The position numbers and the translations under genes are program-made. From assembly GCF_000182925.2 (NCBI RefSeq), contig NC_026505.1, forward strand, positions 2,666,001 through 2,730,000: a DNA stretch of 64,000 bases. Direction: 5' to 3'. This DNA comes from Neurospora crassa OR74A. Taxonomy: Eukaryota; Ascomycota; Sordariomycetes; Sordariales; Sordariaceae. The notes beneath the pieces were generated by a model. That model was not told the origin of the DNA. It was given only the letters and a program-made list of their open reading frames with translations, and did no database searches. Positions 45,436 through 57,313 of this stretch are shown here, in pieces (position 1 is the first letter of the stretch; the number at the start of each line of letters is the position of its first letter).

Positions 45436-47021
45436 GGTCGTGATTTTGTTGAATGTTGTTGTTGTTGTGCTCGTCGTCGCCGTCGATATGATATAAGAGG
45501 TACGTACCCGCCGTTGACTGAGTCAGTGTTCCTGGACAATCCCAGTCCGTGATGTGGTCAATTGCGGGTTGAGTGGAATCCGTGGTGGGGAGAAGTGGGT
45601 TACTTCTGGCGAGAAAGTGCGGAGGAGCCCCACCTTCCCCGGTTCGGGGTTGTCTCTGACCGTGCTCACCGAGGTGAAAGTATACCCACCCTCAACGTCG
45701 GGTCCTCAAACCGTCCCATTGGCCATTCTCCTTTCTCTTCCATATCATCGTCTCTGATGTACACTACTTATACGCTCTGCTGTTCCTGGCACACCCAGTT
45801 TGAAATGCTTCAACAATAGGCCGACTGGGATGCTCAGCGTTCCGCCAGACGAGCATGCATGCAGAATTTAACACCGAATGAATTAGCATGTAACTGCAAA
45901 CCCCACCCCGGACTTTAACTTCCATATCATGAACCCGGTGGAAACGTAGACGAGCCTCCGTCACCCTGAATTTATTCCCTAAGGTCAGGTGAAGACATGT
46001 CGATGACACTTAAAACAACTTTCGCCATGCACGACACCACGACGATGCCCAAAAAGAGCGCAGAGCAGTCCATGTACGTTCAGATTTATTTACCAGATCG
46101 TCGTGATCCTTAGCCCAGATCAACGGTTCCATAACGATCATTAAGATTAAAATCCTTTGCTGAACCGGTCAACCACACCAACTTATTCTTCTTTCTCTCT
46201 TTTTTTTTCGTCTTTTGTTTTTGTCCCTGGCACCATAAGAAAACCAACATAAAAGGTTCCCTCAGCACGGAACCCTAAAGCCATGAATATTGCTTCGCTA
46301 GCTTACTTCTAAGAACCCTTATGAGGAAATGTCTTAGAATTACCCAAAGCTGCTTATAGCTCCCTGATCCGGGCAGCCACCATCTTATTCAATTCAGTAC
46401 GTATCATTGCGAGTTGTCACATATGCAGTTACAGATGTTCTGCAGATCATTGAAAACCCTCACCCAATCGTTGAAATACTCAGATCCAAAGCTGCCAAGG
46501 TGCATGAAAGCCGACCAATGAAGAAAGAAACGACAATAAGAGCTGTAACATGCCTCACAACAATCCGAGCAGTCTGCCTACCTAATCGGTGCTGATGCAG
46601 GTTGAGGAGGGCAGTAGAAGCGGGTGGGGCAAGGCAGACACATGGCGAGAAGATTTCCCAAATAATTCAAGCGCTTCCGTGATTCCATCGTCGTGATCAC
46701 CCCAGCCGTGGAATAACCCCTACCCATCTCGTTTCCTGCATCTCCAACTTTCGCGAAAACACCATCGGAAAAAAAAAATTCACTGTATGCTACAGTGCAG
46801 GACAGGACATAGCCTACATCGCTGTACATCGATCGTACTGGCACAGGGACACATACCTAATGCAAGATTTGGTATGCCATGCGAATGCAAGGGTTCGTGA
46901 AAATTTGCAGTGTTAGTAAAACGAAAACCTTCAGAAAGGTAAACTCAAGGAATGTCGTGTACTCGGTTTTTTTTTTTTTTTTTTTTTTTTTTTCTATTGT
47001 AAATTAACTGCTATCAAAATT
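45436..47021. other. Intergenic, AT-rich, no gene supported
   Basis: About 1.6 kb. Small frames only. It ends with a very long T homopolymer. The DNA is AT-richer than its neighbours between 46000 and 46500. Confidence 0.55.
46967..46993 (+). repeat. Poly-T homopolymer (27 T)
   Basis: A single unbroken run of 27 T, the longest homopolymer in the window, just before the doubtful locus at 47.0-48.1 kb. Confidence 0.9.
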
Positions 47022-48088
47022 TTGGTTCCAATACTTCTCGCTCAACTTTCACTAACACGATTAGGACGAATAGGGAATTCAGCAGGAGGAAGAGAAACTA
47101 ACAGGATGATAGGGGGACAACCGAAATTTCCTCAAGGGAGGATACTCTTCCAGCGGAAAACAGTCTTCCAGCGGAGAAACATGTCTCAGAGTCAGCGGGG
47201 GACACCTCAGAGCCCCAGTCTGTGGAAGTCATGTGGCCGGCCTTTAACCGTTCTTGCCGTGTTTATTTTGGGGTTCTCCCGTGTGAATCGAATCCCATGG
47301 TCCGCAGAATCCTCTGCGAGAGGATCAGAGTCACCGTTGGCGGCGGCGGCGGCGGCAACGGCCACCGACAGCAACAACGACAACACGGACAATCCTCAGA
47401 TCCGGCAACAACTTCAAGGCCAACAAAAGTCTTCTCCCTCCACAATCGGGTTTACTGCGATTGCTCGAAATACTTCAGCACCACCCTCAGCCCACGTGAT
47501 CACGATGTCTTCGTTGAGGCCCAAACAGGCCACTTTGTCTTCAACGCCAACGATGATGACGGCGACGACGACGATGACGTTGACGAACCAGACGACTTTT
47601 ACTGCTGGGCCGTCTGGCTCTATGTTTGCAGTGGCTGCAAGCACGAGTTCCAGGACGATCACCGGTATAGGCCTTCCAGGCCGGAGTCCGGTAGGGCTTC
47701 CTCAGGGTCCTCGGAGTCGGCTGCTGGGGCAGGGGAATACCTCTACGCCTCCCATAAACCCTACGGATTGCCCCAGCCCCCTCTTTGCAAGTCCCTCTCC
47801 AATCGCATCGCAGAAGAAGAAGGAGAAGGAGAAGGAGACCGTACCCGCTATGGCGGCCTCGAGGATGAAAGAAGACGCCGCAACTGCTACGGAAAAGGGG
47901 GAAATTTGTCGTCGTCGAAAGTTACGGGGTGGTTCTGCGCCAGGGACAGCGGTAGCGGCATCAAAGAAGAGCCCAACGGGGTCAACCCCGTCAGCGACCC
48001 CAACGCGCCCATAGAAGCAGCAGCCGCTTACATATTCGGATACCGCCTTTGTTGTCGATTACCAGGAAGGGGATTGCACAATCACTGA
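47022..48088 (+). CDS. Doubtful locus with two long overlapping frames
   Basis: Two plus-strand frames overlap almost fully: 47022-48014 (330 codons, Ser/Thr/Pro/Lys-rich) and 47222-48088 (288 codons). The second looks more like a folded protein in places, with Cys-containing segments (NRVYCDCSKYF; YCWAVWLYVCSGCKHEF) and an acidic run (DDDGDDDDDVDEPDDF). After its stop, the same frame stays open to about 48353 with further Cys-rich text (ELCAVCRISLLGADDHKARC). A gene with an intron near 48.05 kb in that frame is possible, but I cannot place both splice sites. Neither product is recognised. The G/C-rich trinucleotide content could also keep both frames open by chance. Confidence 0.3.
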
Positions 48089-48856
48089 GGATGGCTGGCC
48101 CCAGCCCTCATACTTGTCTTTGCCGCGGATAGCTTTGCTCAAGATGAGCATTATCTGATTGAGCTTTGTGCTGTTTGTCGGATCTCTCTTTTAGGTGCTG
48201 ATGACCACAAAGCACGATGTGTATCCGTCAGTAGTAAGCCAGAAGAATGCCGGTTGGAGATACCGGTACCACGCCCGGGACGTGAAAACTTCGTGACAGA
48301 AGGGATCACCCGGCAATCTGGAAATGGGAGGGCCTATTCTGGTCGTCGTATGTGACTCTGTGGGTAAGTTCTCTGCCCCTGAATGCTTACACCGTTAGTG
48401 CAAGAAACAAAAAAGGAATATCGACATAAAAAGACACAAAGAGGATCTAGTCAAGCATAAACTCATCAACATCATCAACATCAAAAACCACGGAAGATGC
48501 CGTACCTCTCCGCATACATGTCTACAGCACTGGATATAGGTTCCGGTGATTGACCTGGGGTGGGATGCAACAGCCGCTTGTATGAAGCTCTTTGTCCTTG
48601 AAAGCTTGCCGGTTCCTGAGAGGAGAAAGGACTCAGCTGTCTACTCTGGCACATCAAAACCCAAACAAGGCCGCGGAAAGCCCGAAGTGGGAACAAAGAA
48701 AATTGCTCCAGGATGTCCAAGACTTCGTAGGGTGATTTCGCCAGACGGAACCAAGGACTTTCCCCGTCTTGTCCACGTCGCCCATATCGTCCATCGGGCC
48801 CATCTGGGGCCCATCTCGGCTGGGAATCTCGATGTTGCCGAGAGACGGGCGGGCGG

Positions 48857-48877
48857 ATGGACGGACGGACGGACGGG
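48857..48877. repeat. (GGAC)n-type microsatellite
   Basis: Four perfect GGAC units inside a longer GGGC/GGAT/GGAC imperfect tract, in noncoding DNA. Confidence 0.75.
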
Positions 48878-51242
48878 AATAGCTGGTCCATTATCTCTTA
48901 TCTTGAGCTACCCAGTAGACAATTGCGACACTTGTTGTCGTTCGTCTTTGTCGTTGTCGAGATCCTCCTATGTGTCTCAGCCGATGAATGCCATTTCCGT
49001 TTGTCCTATTAGCCCTTCCCGACTGGCATTGTCGCTTTGACAGGTACAGAATAGGTAACCCACTATCCCATCGTCGATGGCCCAGAATCTGGGTGGTTTT
49101 GTTCGCCCCCAGAATGACTCGGAGTGTGGCACACCCCTTCCTTTAATCCATCTACCACCTTGCGCGTTGGACCATCAAGGCAGCAGTTCGATATTACGAC
49201 ATTAGCTGAACGGCGTCTGAATTGTTCGGATGAATTGATCGGATGTAACGTGTCAAGGGGTGAAGTGACATGATTGTCGAGCGCCAAACCAGTGCGGCCA
49301 GGGACCCAGGATCGACTGGGACTGTAGAGTCGGTAGCGATGTGAATGGCAGGGACTAGGCCAGGGCCTTGGGACGGTAGGGCTTATAACTCAGTATGATG
49401 AATATGACCGATCGTCGACTTTGTGCCAAATTTGAGAGTTCGGCGGAGATAAATAGCAAGATGATCAGAGATCATATGTGTCTGATGAAGAGCGAGATGA
49501 TTATGGTGATAGCTTTGCGAAGAGCCTGTTTTCGCGGAAGCTTCCCTTCCATTTCACGAGAGACGACCACCTGTTTGTTCTTGCCGTCATGATCTCATGA
49601 GAGTGTGCCTTAGGAAAGATCACCAACCGGGGTTCCTGTCGTCTAAGGCAGTAGAGGTACACTAATACCCAGACTGGACGATAATGTGGGGCTGATAGGA
49701 AATCGCACCTTCCGTCGTCCCGTCCATCAACATCGGAAGAGACCTGAAAGCCCCTTCAGTCTTGTCCATCCTCTCTTTCCCTCTGGGACCCGTCGATTGT
49801 AGACTCGGGACTGCAAGTCACTTCTTAACTCCTTCCACTTGGACATTTCTGAGTTCGCTTGCGCAATGATCGAGTTCTCGACTCCTCTTCGAGTTTGATG
49901 TGCTGCACATAAACGATGACGCCGGAGTTGGGTTATGCTTGGCATACTCACACAGCTCAGCGTGATAGGAAAACGTGTAAACACAAAAATCTCCCATTGG
50001 CGTACGCCAACACAAATCGAACCAACCCATAAACTGACGGGTCGGCGACTTCTTCTTCGCTACCTACATACGTGATGCTTTGCCGTCCACAGCGTAGGAG
50101 CGTAGTAGTAGACAACGCTTGCGTAAGAAGAGTGAGACAAAGAGACCCTGGAGTAGTGAAGATCCCGGTGATGTTCGCTGGCTTGATGGTGCAAGCTGAG
50201 GGCGTTAGTCCGTTGATCATCAATCAGCTGAAGATATGAGGTCACACCTGTGGCATTTCATATTACGGAAATAGCTTGGGGAAATTGAACGTGAAAGGGG
50301 CCGGGGGCTATCCTACCGGGTTAGAAAGCCAGGGGGATTCACAGTTGTTGACAAATTGATGTGTTTAGGATGATGATGGTTCGTTATGGTTTTGGTATCG
50401 CTCAACCCAAAACTGAAAGAGTAGAACAAATGTACAACTATGTACGCGAGAACAGTGGTCATCATGCTCATCCCACAGTGCAACAGAGTCTTTGAATCTA
50501 TACTCTCGCCCTGAGCAGCACAAACACAATTATTCGATCCTGAAATCAGGGCTTATGATTGCTCTACCCTCCCGCCTAGCAGTCGTCGTCAGGGTCGAGC
50601 AACAGCGTCGACTCAACAGAAGCTCTGGCTATTCAGTGACCCCCCTTGCTTACACTCTCTGGGGACAAATAAAAGAAAGAAAGAAAAGAAACTGATGCCT
50701 GGCCAGATTTGCGGTTTGCCTAGAAGCGAGTCCAGTGATAGACGACCAAGTTGGAAGGGCCCAAGCGATCAACCGAAACACATGTACTGGAAGTGGTGAA
50801 ACAGTGGAAAACCGTTGGCTGAGCGTTGGCCCGGCGGTTTGGTCACCAGTTCATGGCCTGTGGATTTCGTGGAGTGCGGGTAGGTGGTGTTTGGGATTTT
50901 GTGGGAGTGCGGAGTTCGTTACAGTGTTTCCAGGGCGGTGGTTCATCAATTCGATGTCGATCGTTATGACTTTTGGTAATCCACAGATGTGATGTCTTTG
51001 AGGGAAGATTTGGATGTTCACACAGCCATGATAAGATGTCTTAGCCGCCTCTCTTATCTCGGAGAAAGATAGCCGTAACTGAAAACTTCCTTGTGGTCCC
51101 TTGGCCACTCAATCAATCTCTTCGGCTTCATCGGGTTTTATAGTAAATGCTTGTTTCATGTGTGAAGGACGGACAAGGGGGGGCAAATGCACAAAGCCGA
51201 CCGTTGGGACGAAGCTAGAAGATCCCGGGGCACTCAATGAAC

Positions 51243-51264
51243 GGAGAAGGAGGAGGAGGAGGAG
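51243..51264. repeat. (GGA)n microsatellite
   Basis: About seven GGA/AGG units in noncoding DNA, ending at GGCACGG. Confidence 0.75.
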
Positions 51265-52925
51265 GCACGGCATCACTCACGGCCCCTTGATTGTCAACCA
51301 CTGCACCCGTCAACATGGCCCGGAGAAACGGCCAGATGCATATGTAGCGACGGGAAGGTCGTAGAGATGCATGGCCAAACACCCGCACCGCACACCCAAG
51401 AATTTGGGCGTGGACAACGTAAAAAAAACGCCACTAACGCACGCATGGCCTGATGTCGTCCCTGTTCGCCATGCTGACTTGCCCTTGGGTTTTCCATCCC
51501 GCAAGCCTCACGAGCCATGACAAATAATCGATGAGAGAGAGATTCTCGTATAAATAGATGGCAAATCCTGATTGCTTCGAAACCACACACACACGCACTC
51601 ACACAAAGGCTCGGGCAGATAGGGGTGTACATAGAGGTAACATACGCCTGTTTGGGCAAAGAATGGCCGGGCGAGGTTGAGGTGCTGGCGGAAGTACTGT
51701 AGACTAGTGAAGGGTAGGCGCCCACTTTTTACACATTTCGGAAAGTTGGCGGGAAGAACGGTGAAGAGGAGGAGTATGAAGCGGAAAGAATCGGTGAAAG
51801 TGTTGTGCATCAAATCATCTCTTGATGGAACTAGGAAATGAAGTTGAAACACGGCACCGGACACCGTGACAAACTTGCTGATAGGGTGTGCGTTCTTGTG
51901 GTGCCGCTTATCGTGCTCTCGCGTCGAGGTTCAGGTCCAGTCCCAAGGAGATGGTACGGTTGGAGACATTCCTGACATCGATTCTGGGCACCACGGCAGG
52001 AAGCAGTGTGCAGAGGACTGGACAGGAATTGAACGACGAGAAGGGTTGTTCCTCGATCCGATCATCCGTGCGGGTGCGAAAATCCCCTCCTCTCACCAGA
52101 GTTTGCGGGTTCACCCTTGTGTGGTGGTGATGGGCCAATGGTTTTGCGCTTCACGCCGCTGGTGGGCGCGGAAGCGATGCAACGTAGCAAGGAAGGTCAG
52201 CTGGGCGAATGACAGGAGTGCATGAGCAGCCCATTTGGGTCAAGACCGGGAAAGAAGGGTGAAATTACCAATATTAGCTCAGGGTTAACTAGGGGAGTGG
52301 CTCAGGGTTATAGCGGGCGCACGACGACTTTATCCTCAGAGTCGGCAGGTGCCTCGTTGTTAAGTTAACGAAGCCCGCTTGGCCCCCCCCCCTTGATCTT
52401 TGCTACCCAACCGCCCGGAGCAAAGTGTCAGATTTTTCTAGCGCAGGCTCGAGTCTTCAGTCCTTTGGTGGACTGCCCAGAATGATGTGACCCACGAGGC
52501 CTGCCACCGTTCATTGCCATCAACAGGGCAGAATGAAGAATTACCACCACTACAAGCCCAAACCCATCATCTCCCAAGTTGACGAATCGATGGTCCTCGA
52601 GGACGGTGCAGTGACGGTAGCCGTTTGTTGGTTGATGGACGGGATTTGACACCGTGTGTCTGGGACGCCCCACGCTCCCGTTGTTCCCACGCCGGGTCGG
52701 CCACCGAAAAGATCAGGATGCTGACAGTGCGAAGTAACGCGAGGGCAACCAGTCATTGGGCGAGCTGGTCCCCGACGGCTTGGTTCACCCGCAAAGGAGC
52801 CGGCTCCAGCACAAGAGTCGAGTCGCGCAACAGCGTGTTCCGTGACAAGAATCTGGCATTTGACTGGCATTTGCGGAGGAAGGGTGGAGTCGACAATGAG
52901 TGGCCACCCAGCACGGCGGCAGCCA

Positions 52926-52954
52926 GATGGATGGATGGATGGATGGATGGATGG
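52926..52954. repeat. (TGGA)n microsatellite
   Basis: About seven ATGG/TGGA units in noncoding DNA, the longest tetranucleotide repeat in the window. Confidence 0.85.
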
Positions 52955-54359
52955 GGTCCCTGACCCTCGTGCCGTCTCCACCACAGCCAACCACAGAGCG
53001 AACCAGCTTTCCAAGACACGGTCCCAGTCCAAGGGAACGGGGGGGGGAGCCCAAGGAGAGTCGAACGGGGCAGACTCTCGACGAGCTAGCGAGGGACGGG
53101 ACCGGGAACTGGGTCCTCTGGGAATTCATCATCATTTCAATACACTACACTGCACTCATATCGAAATGTCCCTTTCCATCACGCTTCCGTCGCTTGTCAT
53201 TGAAGAATCGCCTTGTCAACAACTCATCACACATTAGTAGTCGATTACATAGGTAGTCCGTGGACAATCCGTGGACAGTCCGTGGACACAATGTGTAAAA
53301 GACAGGGTCGAGGAAATCAGGCGGTCGTCGTTAGCCAGCCAGTCGGACTGTGGTGGTGCCGCTAAATCCAGAGACGAGATACAAGTCCAGTGAGCGGGTG
53401 TGATGTGGGTGGTGGTGGTGGATGATAGCCAGCTGCATGCAGGATCCAACCTTTTTCTGAACCCGACAGGCCGTGACACTTTTACAGATGCAGCTAGAGC
53501 CTTTTTTCACAACCTGGCTTGATTTGATGTTGGATGAATGAATGACTGACTGGCTTTTGTGACGGATGCCCTTTTTGTCCTTTCCTTCGTCCCTCCCGGT
53601 CGTTTCCCTCTCCCCTCCCCGTTCAGCTTGTTCCTCCTTTTTTTTCCCCATTTCCCAAGCAAAACCTGACATGCGGAACACCACATACAACGAAACGTCA
53701 ATCAATCAAGTCCCGGTGCCACCCCCAACAACACGGCACCCAACACATCGACACTGCATAGTACCAAGACGTGCCCTGTTGCCATTTGCAGCTTTTCGAT
53801 TGGCGCTTGGGGCCAGTTCCTGCTTGGGTCTACTGGCTCACTGAGTGGCCAACTGCTGGGTCTACACTACACTAGCTAACGGCCGACATTGTCCCATCGC
53901 TACCGACAACTCGGATTTGTCCCGGCGCTTTGGCTCAGGTCCAGAGGAGAGGTCCTTCCTTACCTACATACCTCTACCTACCTTCTCGCTCCTCAACAAA
54001 GCTCCACGCAAATCAAACTGGGGAAAACTCCCGGTCTCTCTATCAACCCTACCTACCTACCCACTTGCCTGTCTACCTATCCACCTCTACCTACACACAT
54101 GTCTCGATAGCAAAGGCATTCAGACCCATTTGCCCTCTTACAAAGAAACCCGACATACACCGACACAACACACAAGTACCAGCTCCCGTCCGTCTACTGT
54201 TTCACTGCCCATTGACAGTACCGGCCGGGCGACTCGACCTTTAGACACAGTTCTTTTGCTTGCGACGAGACCCGACTTCTCGCCACTCCAACCCATCCAG
54301 CTGGGTCGGAGACGGACGCCGACACCAAGCTTCCCATCCACCACCATATTCGACAAACC

Positions 54360-55772
54360 ATGTTTGATCCCAATTACTCGATGGAGGATCAAGGGCAGCC
54401 AGTTGCCGCTGAGCAGCCGGCTAACACAGGCGATGATGATAATCACACAGCCCCCGATGTCGATGGCTTCCTTCTAGACGGAATCCCAATCGGCCATCAT
54501 GTGAGGATGCAAGAGCAATTACGCAGCCAGCAACGCAACTATGTACGGCGTCACCACGTTGCACGGCGACGACAGCGACCGCCGTCGCACCACAAGGTTC
54601 AGAAACGGCCTTCATTAACCTCGACCCCATCGACATCGTGGTCCGTGACAAGCGCGGCAAGAACAGCATCAGCGACGTCAACAGCTTCAGCACCTGCATC
54701 CACATCCGCATCCGCATCCGCATCCACAGCAGCTCCAGTGCCTTCGTTCCAACCTTCGCCGCTAGCGACAGAACCGGCTCCACAATCCGCATCTCCATCT
54801 GCTCGGCATGTCGTCGACAAGCTGGCCCACGAGCTCAGCGTCCAAAACCTGCAACGGGAGGCTCTTCAACTCGAGGCCAAATCCCTTGTGCAACAGCAAC
54901 AGCAGCAACAACCGTCCCAGGAGCAGGAGCAGCAGCAGGAGCCCTTGTCACCGCCGACTGCCATGTCGCTGGTACCCGATCCCGCTACCACCACTACTGC
55001 CGATCATCAATCCTGGGCGGGAATCGGCAGCCTTGAGGTGGATGACGGGATTGAAATGGATGATGCATTCGAACTCGAAGACGCGAACCTTCAATCTCTA
55101 CTTCCCCCTTCCTTCCGCAAGAATGATTACTCTTCCAGTGCCACATCCTCGATACCAAATGCGTCATCATCATCATCATCGTCAGGAAACACCCTGGAGA
55201 ATAGGCGACAGCGACCCGAAAAGAGGCAATCAGAACATAAAGCCCATACACAATCGCGGAGCATTCAGGCCCTGGTGGAGGAAATGGTCGAAACTGGTAC
55301 CCAGTGTAACGTTCGAAGTGCTCCTCTTCCCGCGCCATCAGCACCCGTTCTATCGAAATTAGACGACTTGAACGTTGACCACGGTTTTGATTTTGCATCA
55401 ATGGAGTTGGAGGTCGACGAGCGCTACCGTGACGGAACCGTTGATGTGTTGGAGGAAGAACGGGCACTGCTCGAGTCGATGCAAGTACGGCGCGCCGGTA
55501 GTGGGTCGGCGGGTATCCGGAAACACATGGTCGAGGGGAGTCTCCCTCTCCATTACCAGTTGTCGGCCGAGGCAGCCATGCGATGCGCAACCGTGGTACG
55601 GAGTCGGCCCCGAATGCGCAGGCGGAAAGAGCACGGAACAGGCAGTGTGACCTCTTCGGTTGCGTACTCGACCAACTCGTCTCCCATGGCACAGCCTGTA
55701 CAACCCTCGGAACAACCGCCATCACGATACGTGCCAGCGATACCATCATCGTCATATCGCACGCCGCCATGA
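54360..55772 (+). CDS. Ser/Gln-rich low-complexity protein, function unknown
   Basis: A 470-residue single-exon protein starting MFDPNYSMEDQGQPV. An N-terminal stretch (about 36-80: DGFLLDGIPIGHHVRMQEQL, then basic RRHHVARRRQRPP) is followed by Ser/Ala/Thr repeats coded by a CCGCAT-type microsatellite, and glutamine runs near residues 178-200. Later parts have short ordered islands: RHVVDKLAHELSVQNLQREA, SIQALVEEMVETGTQC, DFASMELEVDERYRDGTVDV and RALLESMQVRR. The composition is that of a transcription co-regulator, but there is no DNA-binding domain. It lies 1.4 kb before wetA on the same strand, so a link to development is conceivable but unproven. A second ATG eight codons in would also serve as start. 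Confidence 0.7.
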   Translation: MFDPNYSMEDQGQPVAAEQPANTGDDDNHTAPDVDGFLLDGIPIGHHVRMQEQLRSQQRNYVRRHHVARRRQRPPSHHKVQKRPSLTSTPSTSWSVTSAARTASATSTASAPASTSASASASTAAPVPSFQPSPLATEPAPQSASPSARHVVDKLAHELSVQNLQREALQLEAKSLVQQQQQQQPSQEQEQQQEPLSPPTAMSLVPDPATTTTADHQSWAGIGSLEVDDGIEMDDAFELEDANLQSLLPPSFRKNDYSSSATSSIPNASSSSSSSGNTLENRRQRPEKRQSEHKAHTQSRSIQALVEEMVETGTQCNVRSAPLPAPSAPVLSKLDDLNVDHGFDFASMELEVDERYRDGTVDVLEEERALLESMQVRRAGSGSAGIRKHMVEGSLPLHYQLSAEAAMRCATVVRSRPRMRRRKEHGTGSVTSSVAYSTNSSPMAQPVQPSEQPPSRYVPAIPSSSYRTPP

Positions 55773-57154
55773 TGGCTATAGGCGTATAGATTGATTATTG
55801 TAAGGGCTTGAGAGATTTTTATTGTTTATACCCCGATTCTACGAACGCATGGGTCAAGTTTGGAGTCAATTTTTTTTGGAGCATTTCAAGGAGTTTATCT
55901 GGGATCCCATTCTTCAATGTCAGGCACACTGCAGGACGAACATGAAAGCGGGAACCATTTTCATGCTTTTCAATCACGATTTGTGGAATTCAGGATCGTG
56001 CAGCTACGAGGGTATTGATGGGTTTGGTCAAGGGTATGCGACATTCATTAAAATTGACTGGGGGGGATTGGGACGGTCATTTTGGTCGGGGTTCGGCACC
56101 CTGGGACGCAAAAGCCTTCCTGAATAACATACCGTCAGTATACATAACGGCCTCGAGCATGGCGTTCGAGTTTATTTTGGGGGAATTTCGTTGAAGAACA
56201 AGGGGCATCTATGTGCATGAAATGCTCCAGATTGGGGACATAACGGGATTGTTTCGTACAATTGTCAGACGGGCGCTCACAGCCTCTATTCCTTTGTCGA
56301 TAGACGGGTACAAATAGGTAGCTCATCCCTTGGGGTGCATCGATAAATGACAAGTGATGACACACCGTCCCGTAGTTCGGGGGCCCATGTGACAAAACAA
56401 ACTTGGTGTGCGCCTTTTCCTCCCTGTATTGGGATAGGACCCTGCTGACGACTAGGCATGATCGGTGGCAGTACACTTGGTTGCGCAAGAGGCTCTCTCT
56501 CATCTGTTGCCGTTGACAACCTCAATCAGCACAGTACAAACAGGGAGGATCGGGGAAGGAAGACAACCCATGTTGCTATTTGTACAAGGAACGACAATGC
56601 TTTACCCTGTCTCAGTCTACACCCAACGGCACATTCCAGACCTCGGTGTGGGGCGGTGCTCTTTGTATCAAGGCGAGCTAGAAGGACGTCGCCCTCTGGA
56701 CTCCCTCGACTCTGCTGAAAGTTTGACAAAGAAAGGGATTCGTTTTCTTTATGATCCTGGCGTGTTTGCCCCGAGCTCCCTCCTAGCTATACCATGTCAT
56801 CGAAGAATCGTGCCCACCATGTCCTCTTGGGTAAGATCTCGAGAGGAATTGGAATGGATCACACCAGCATTCCTCGCCCCTGCGAGCTCGCATACAAATG
56901 TCTAGCACATGCCTCTCACTCTTCAATCTTACATGAAATTTTGGCTTCATATTTTCTCGTTGCCGGGGCAAAGTTTTTGTTGACTTTTCGGCCAGTGCAG
57001 ACATCTCCTTATGCTTCCTGCTTCCCAGTCAACATCTTCTTCGCCATGGTGTGCATTGGCAGCATAACAAAAACATTCCGTCACCAACAAGGCTATTATC
57101 AAACACACCGCCCATATTCGGTTGGAAAACCATATAGCAGCATACGAGCTTCAT
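55773..57154. promoter_or_regulatory. wetA upstream region and leader
   Basis: About 1.4 kb between the Ser/Gln-rich gene and wetA. Frames such as 56465-56905 (146 codons) look non-coding. It must contain the wetA promoter and probably a long leader with several upstream ATGs. I cannot place a specific operator. Confidence 0.45.
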
Positions 57155-57313
57155 ATGAGCCAACCTTATAGCAGCAACAGCAACAGCAGTAGCAGCAGCA
57201 GCAGCACCCACCAACAATGGCTAGCGTCCAAGGGATGTCCTTCGCGGTTGGCGATTTACCCCTCGGCGAGAACAAAGGAGGCGACAACGCCTTCTGTTGG
57301 CAGGACGCAGTGA
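57155..57313 (+). other. Upstream ORF overlapping the wetA start, largely a serine-coding AGC repeat
   Basis: A 52-codon frame begins 62 bases before the wetA ATG (57217) and runs 97 bases into wetA in another frame, ending TGA at 57311-57313. Its first third is an AGC/AAC repeat (57169-57205) coding for Ser and Asn. Its start context is poor (tcatATGA), while wetA's is good (aacaATGG), so leaky scanning could decide the output of WetA. Presence in the mRNA is assumed, not shown. Confidence 0.45.

Larger units (their letters stand above)
48355..54359. other. Long repeat-rich noncoding region
   Basis: About 6 kb with no supportable gene. Frames such as 48546-49040 and 51866-52225 lack protein character. 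It contains many simple repeats, listed separately, plus a C10 run at 52383-52392, a G-run at 53039-53047 and a CA tract near 51588. From about 53560 to 54350 the plus strand is C/T/A-rich, with scattered CTACCTACC units, and is probably the leader of the next gene. Confidence 0.55.

Noticed and set aside
48546-49040. Plus-strand frame of 164 codons
   Set aside because: It runs through a GGAC microsatellite and has no domain or protein-like periodicity.
52926-52954. TGGA tract as part of a satellite or CRISPR-like array
   Set aside because: The unit is only four bases with no spacers; it is a simple microsatellite.
56465-56905. Plus-strand frame of 146 codons upstream of wetA
   Set aside because: No recognisable motif, and it overlaps other frames on both strands; more likely part of the wetA leader or promoter.
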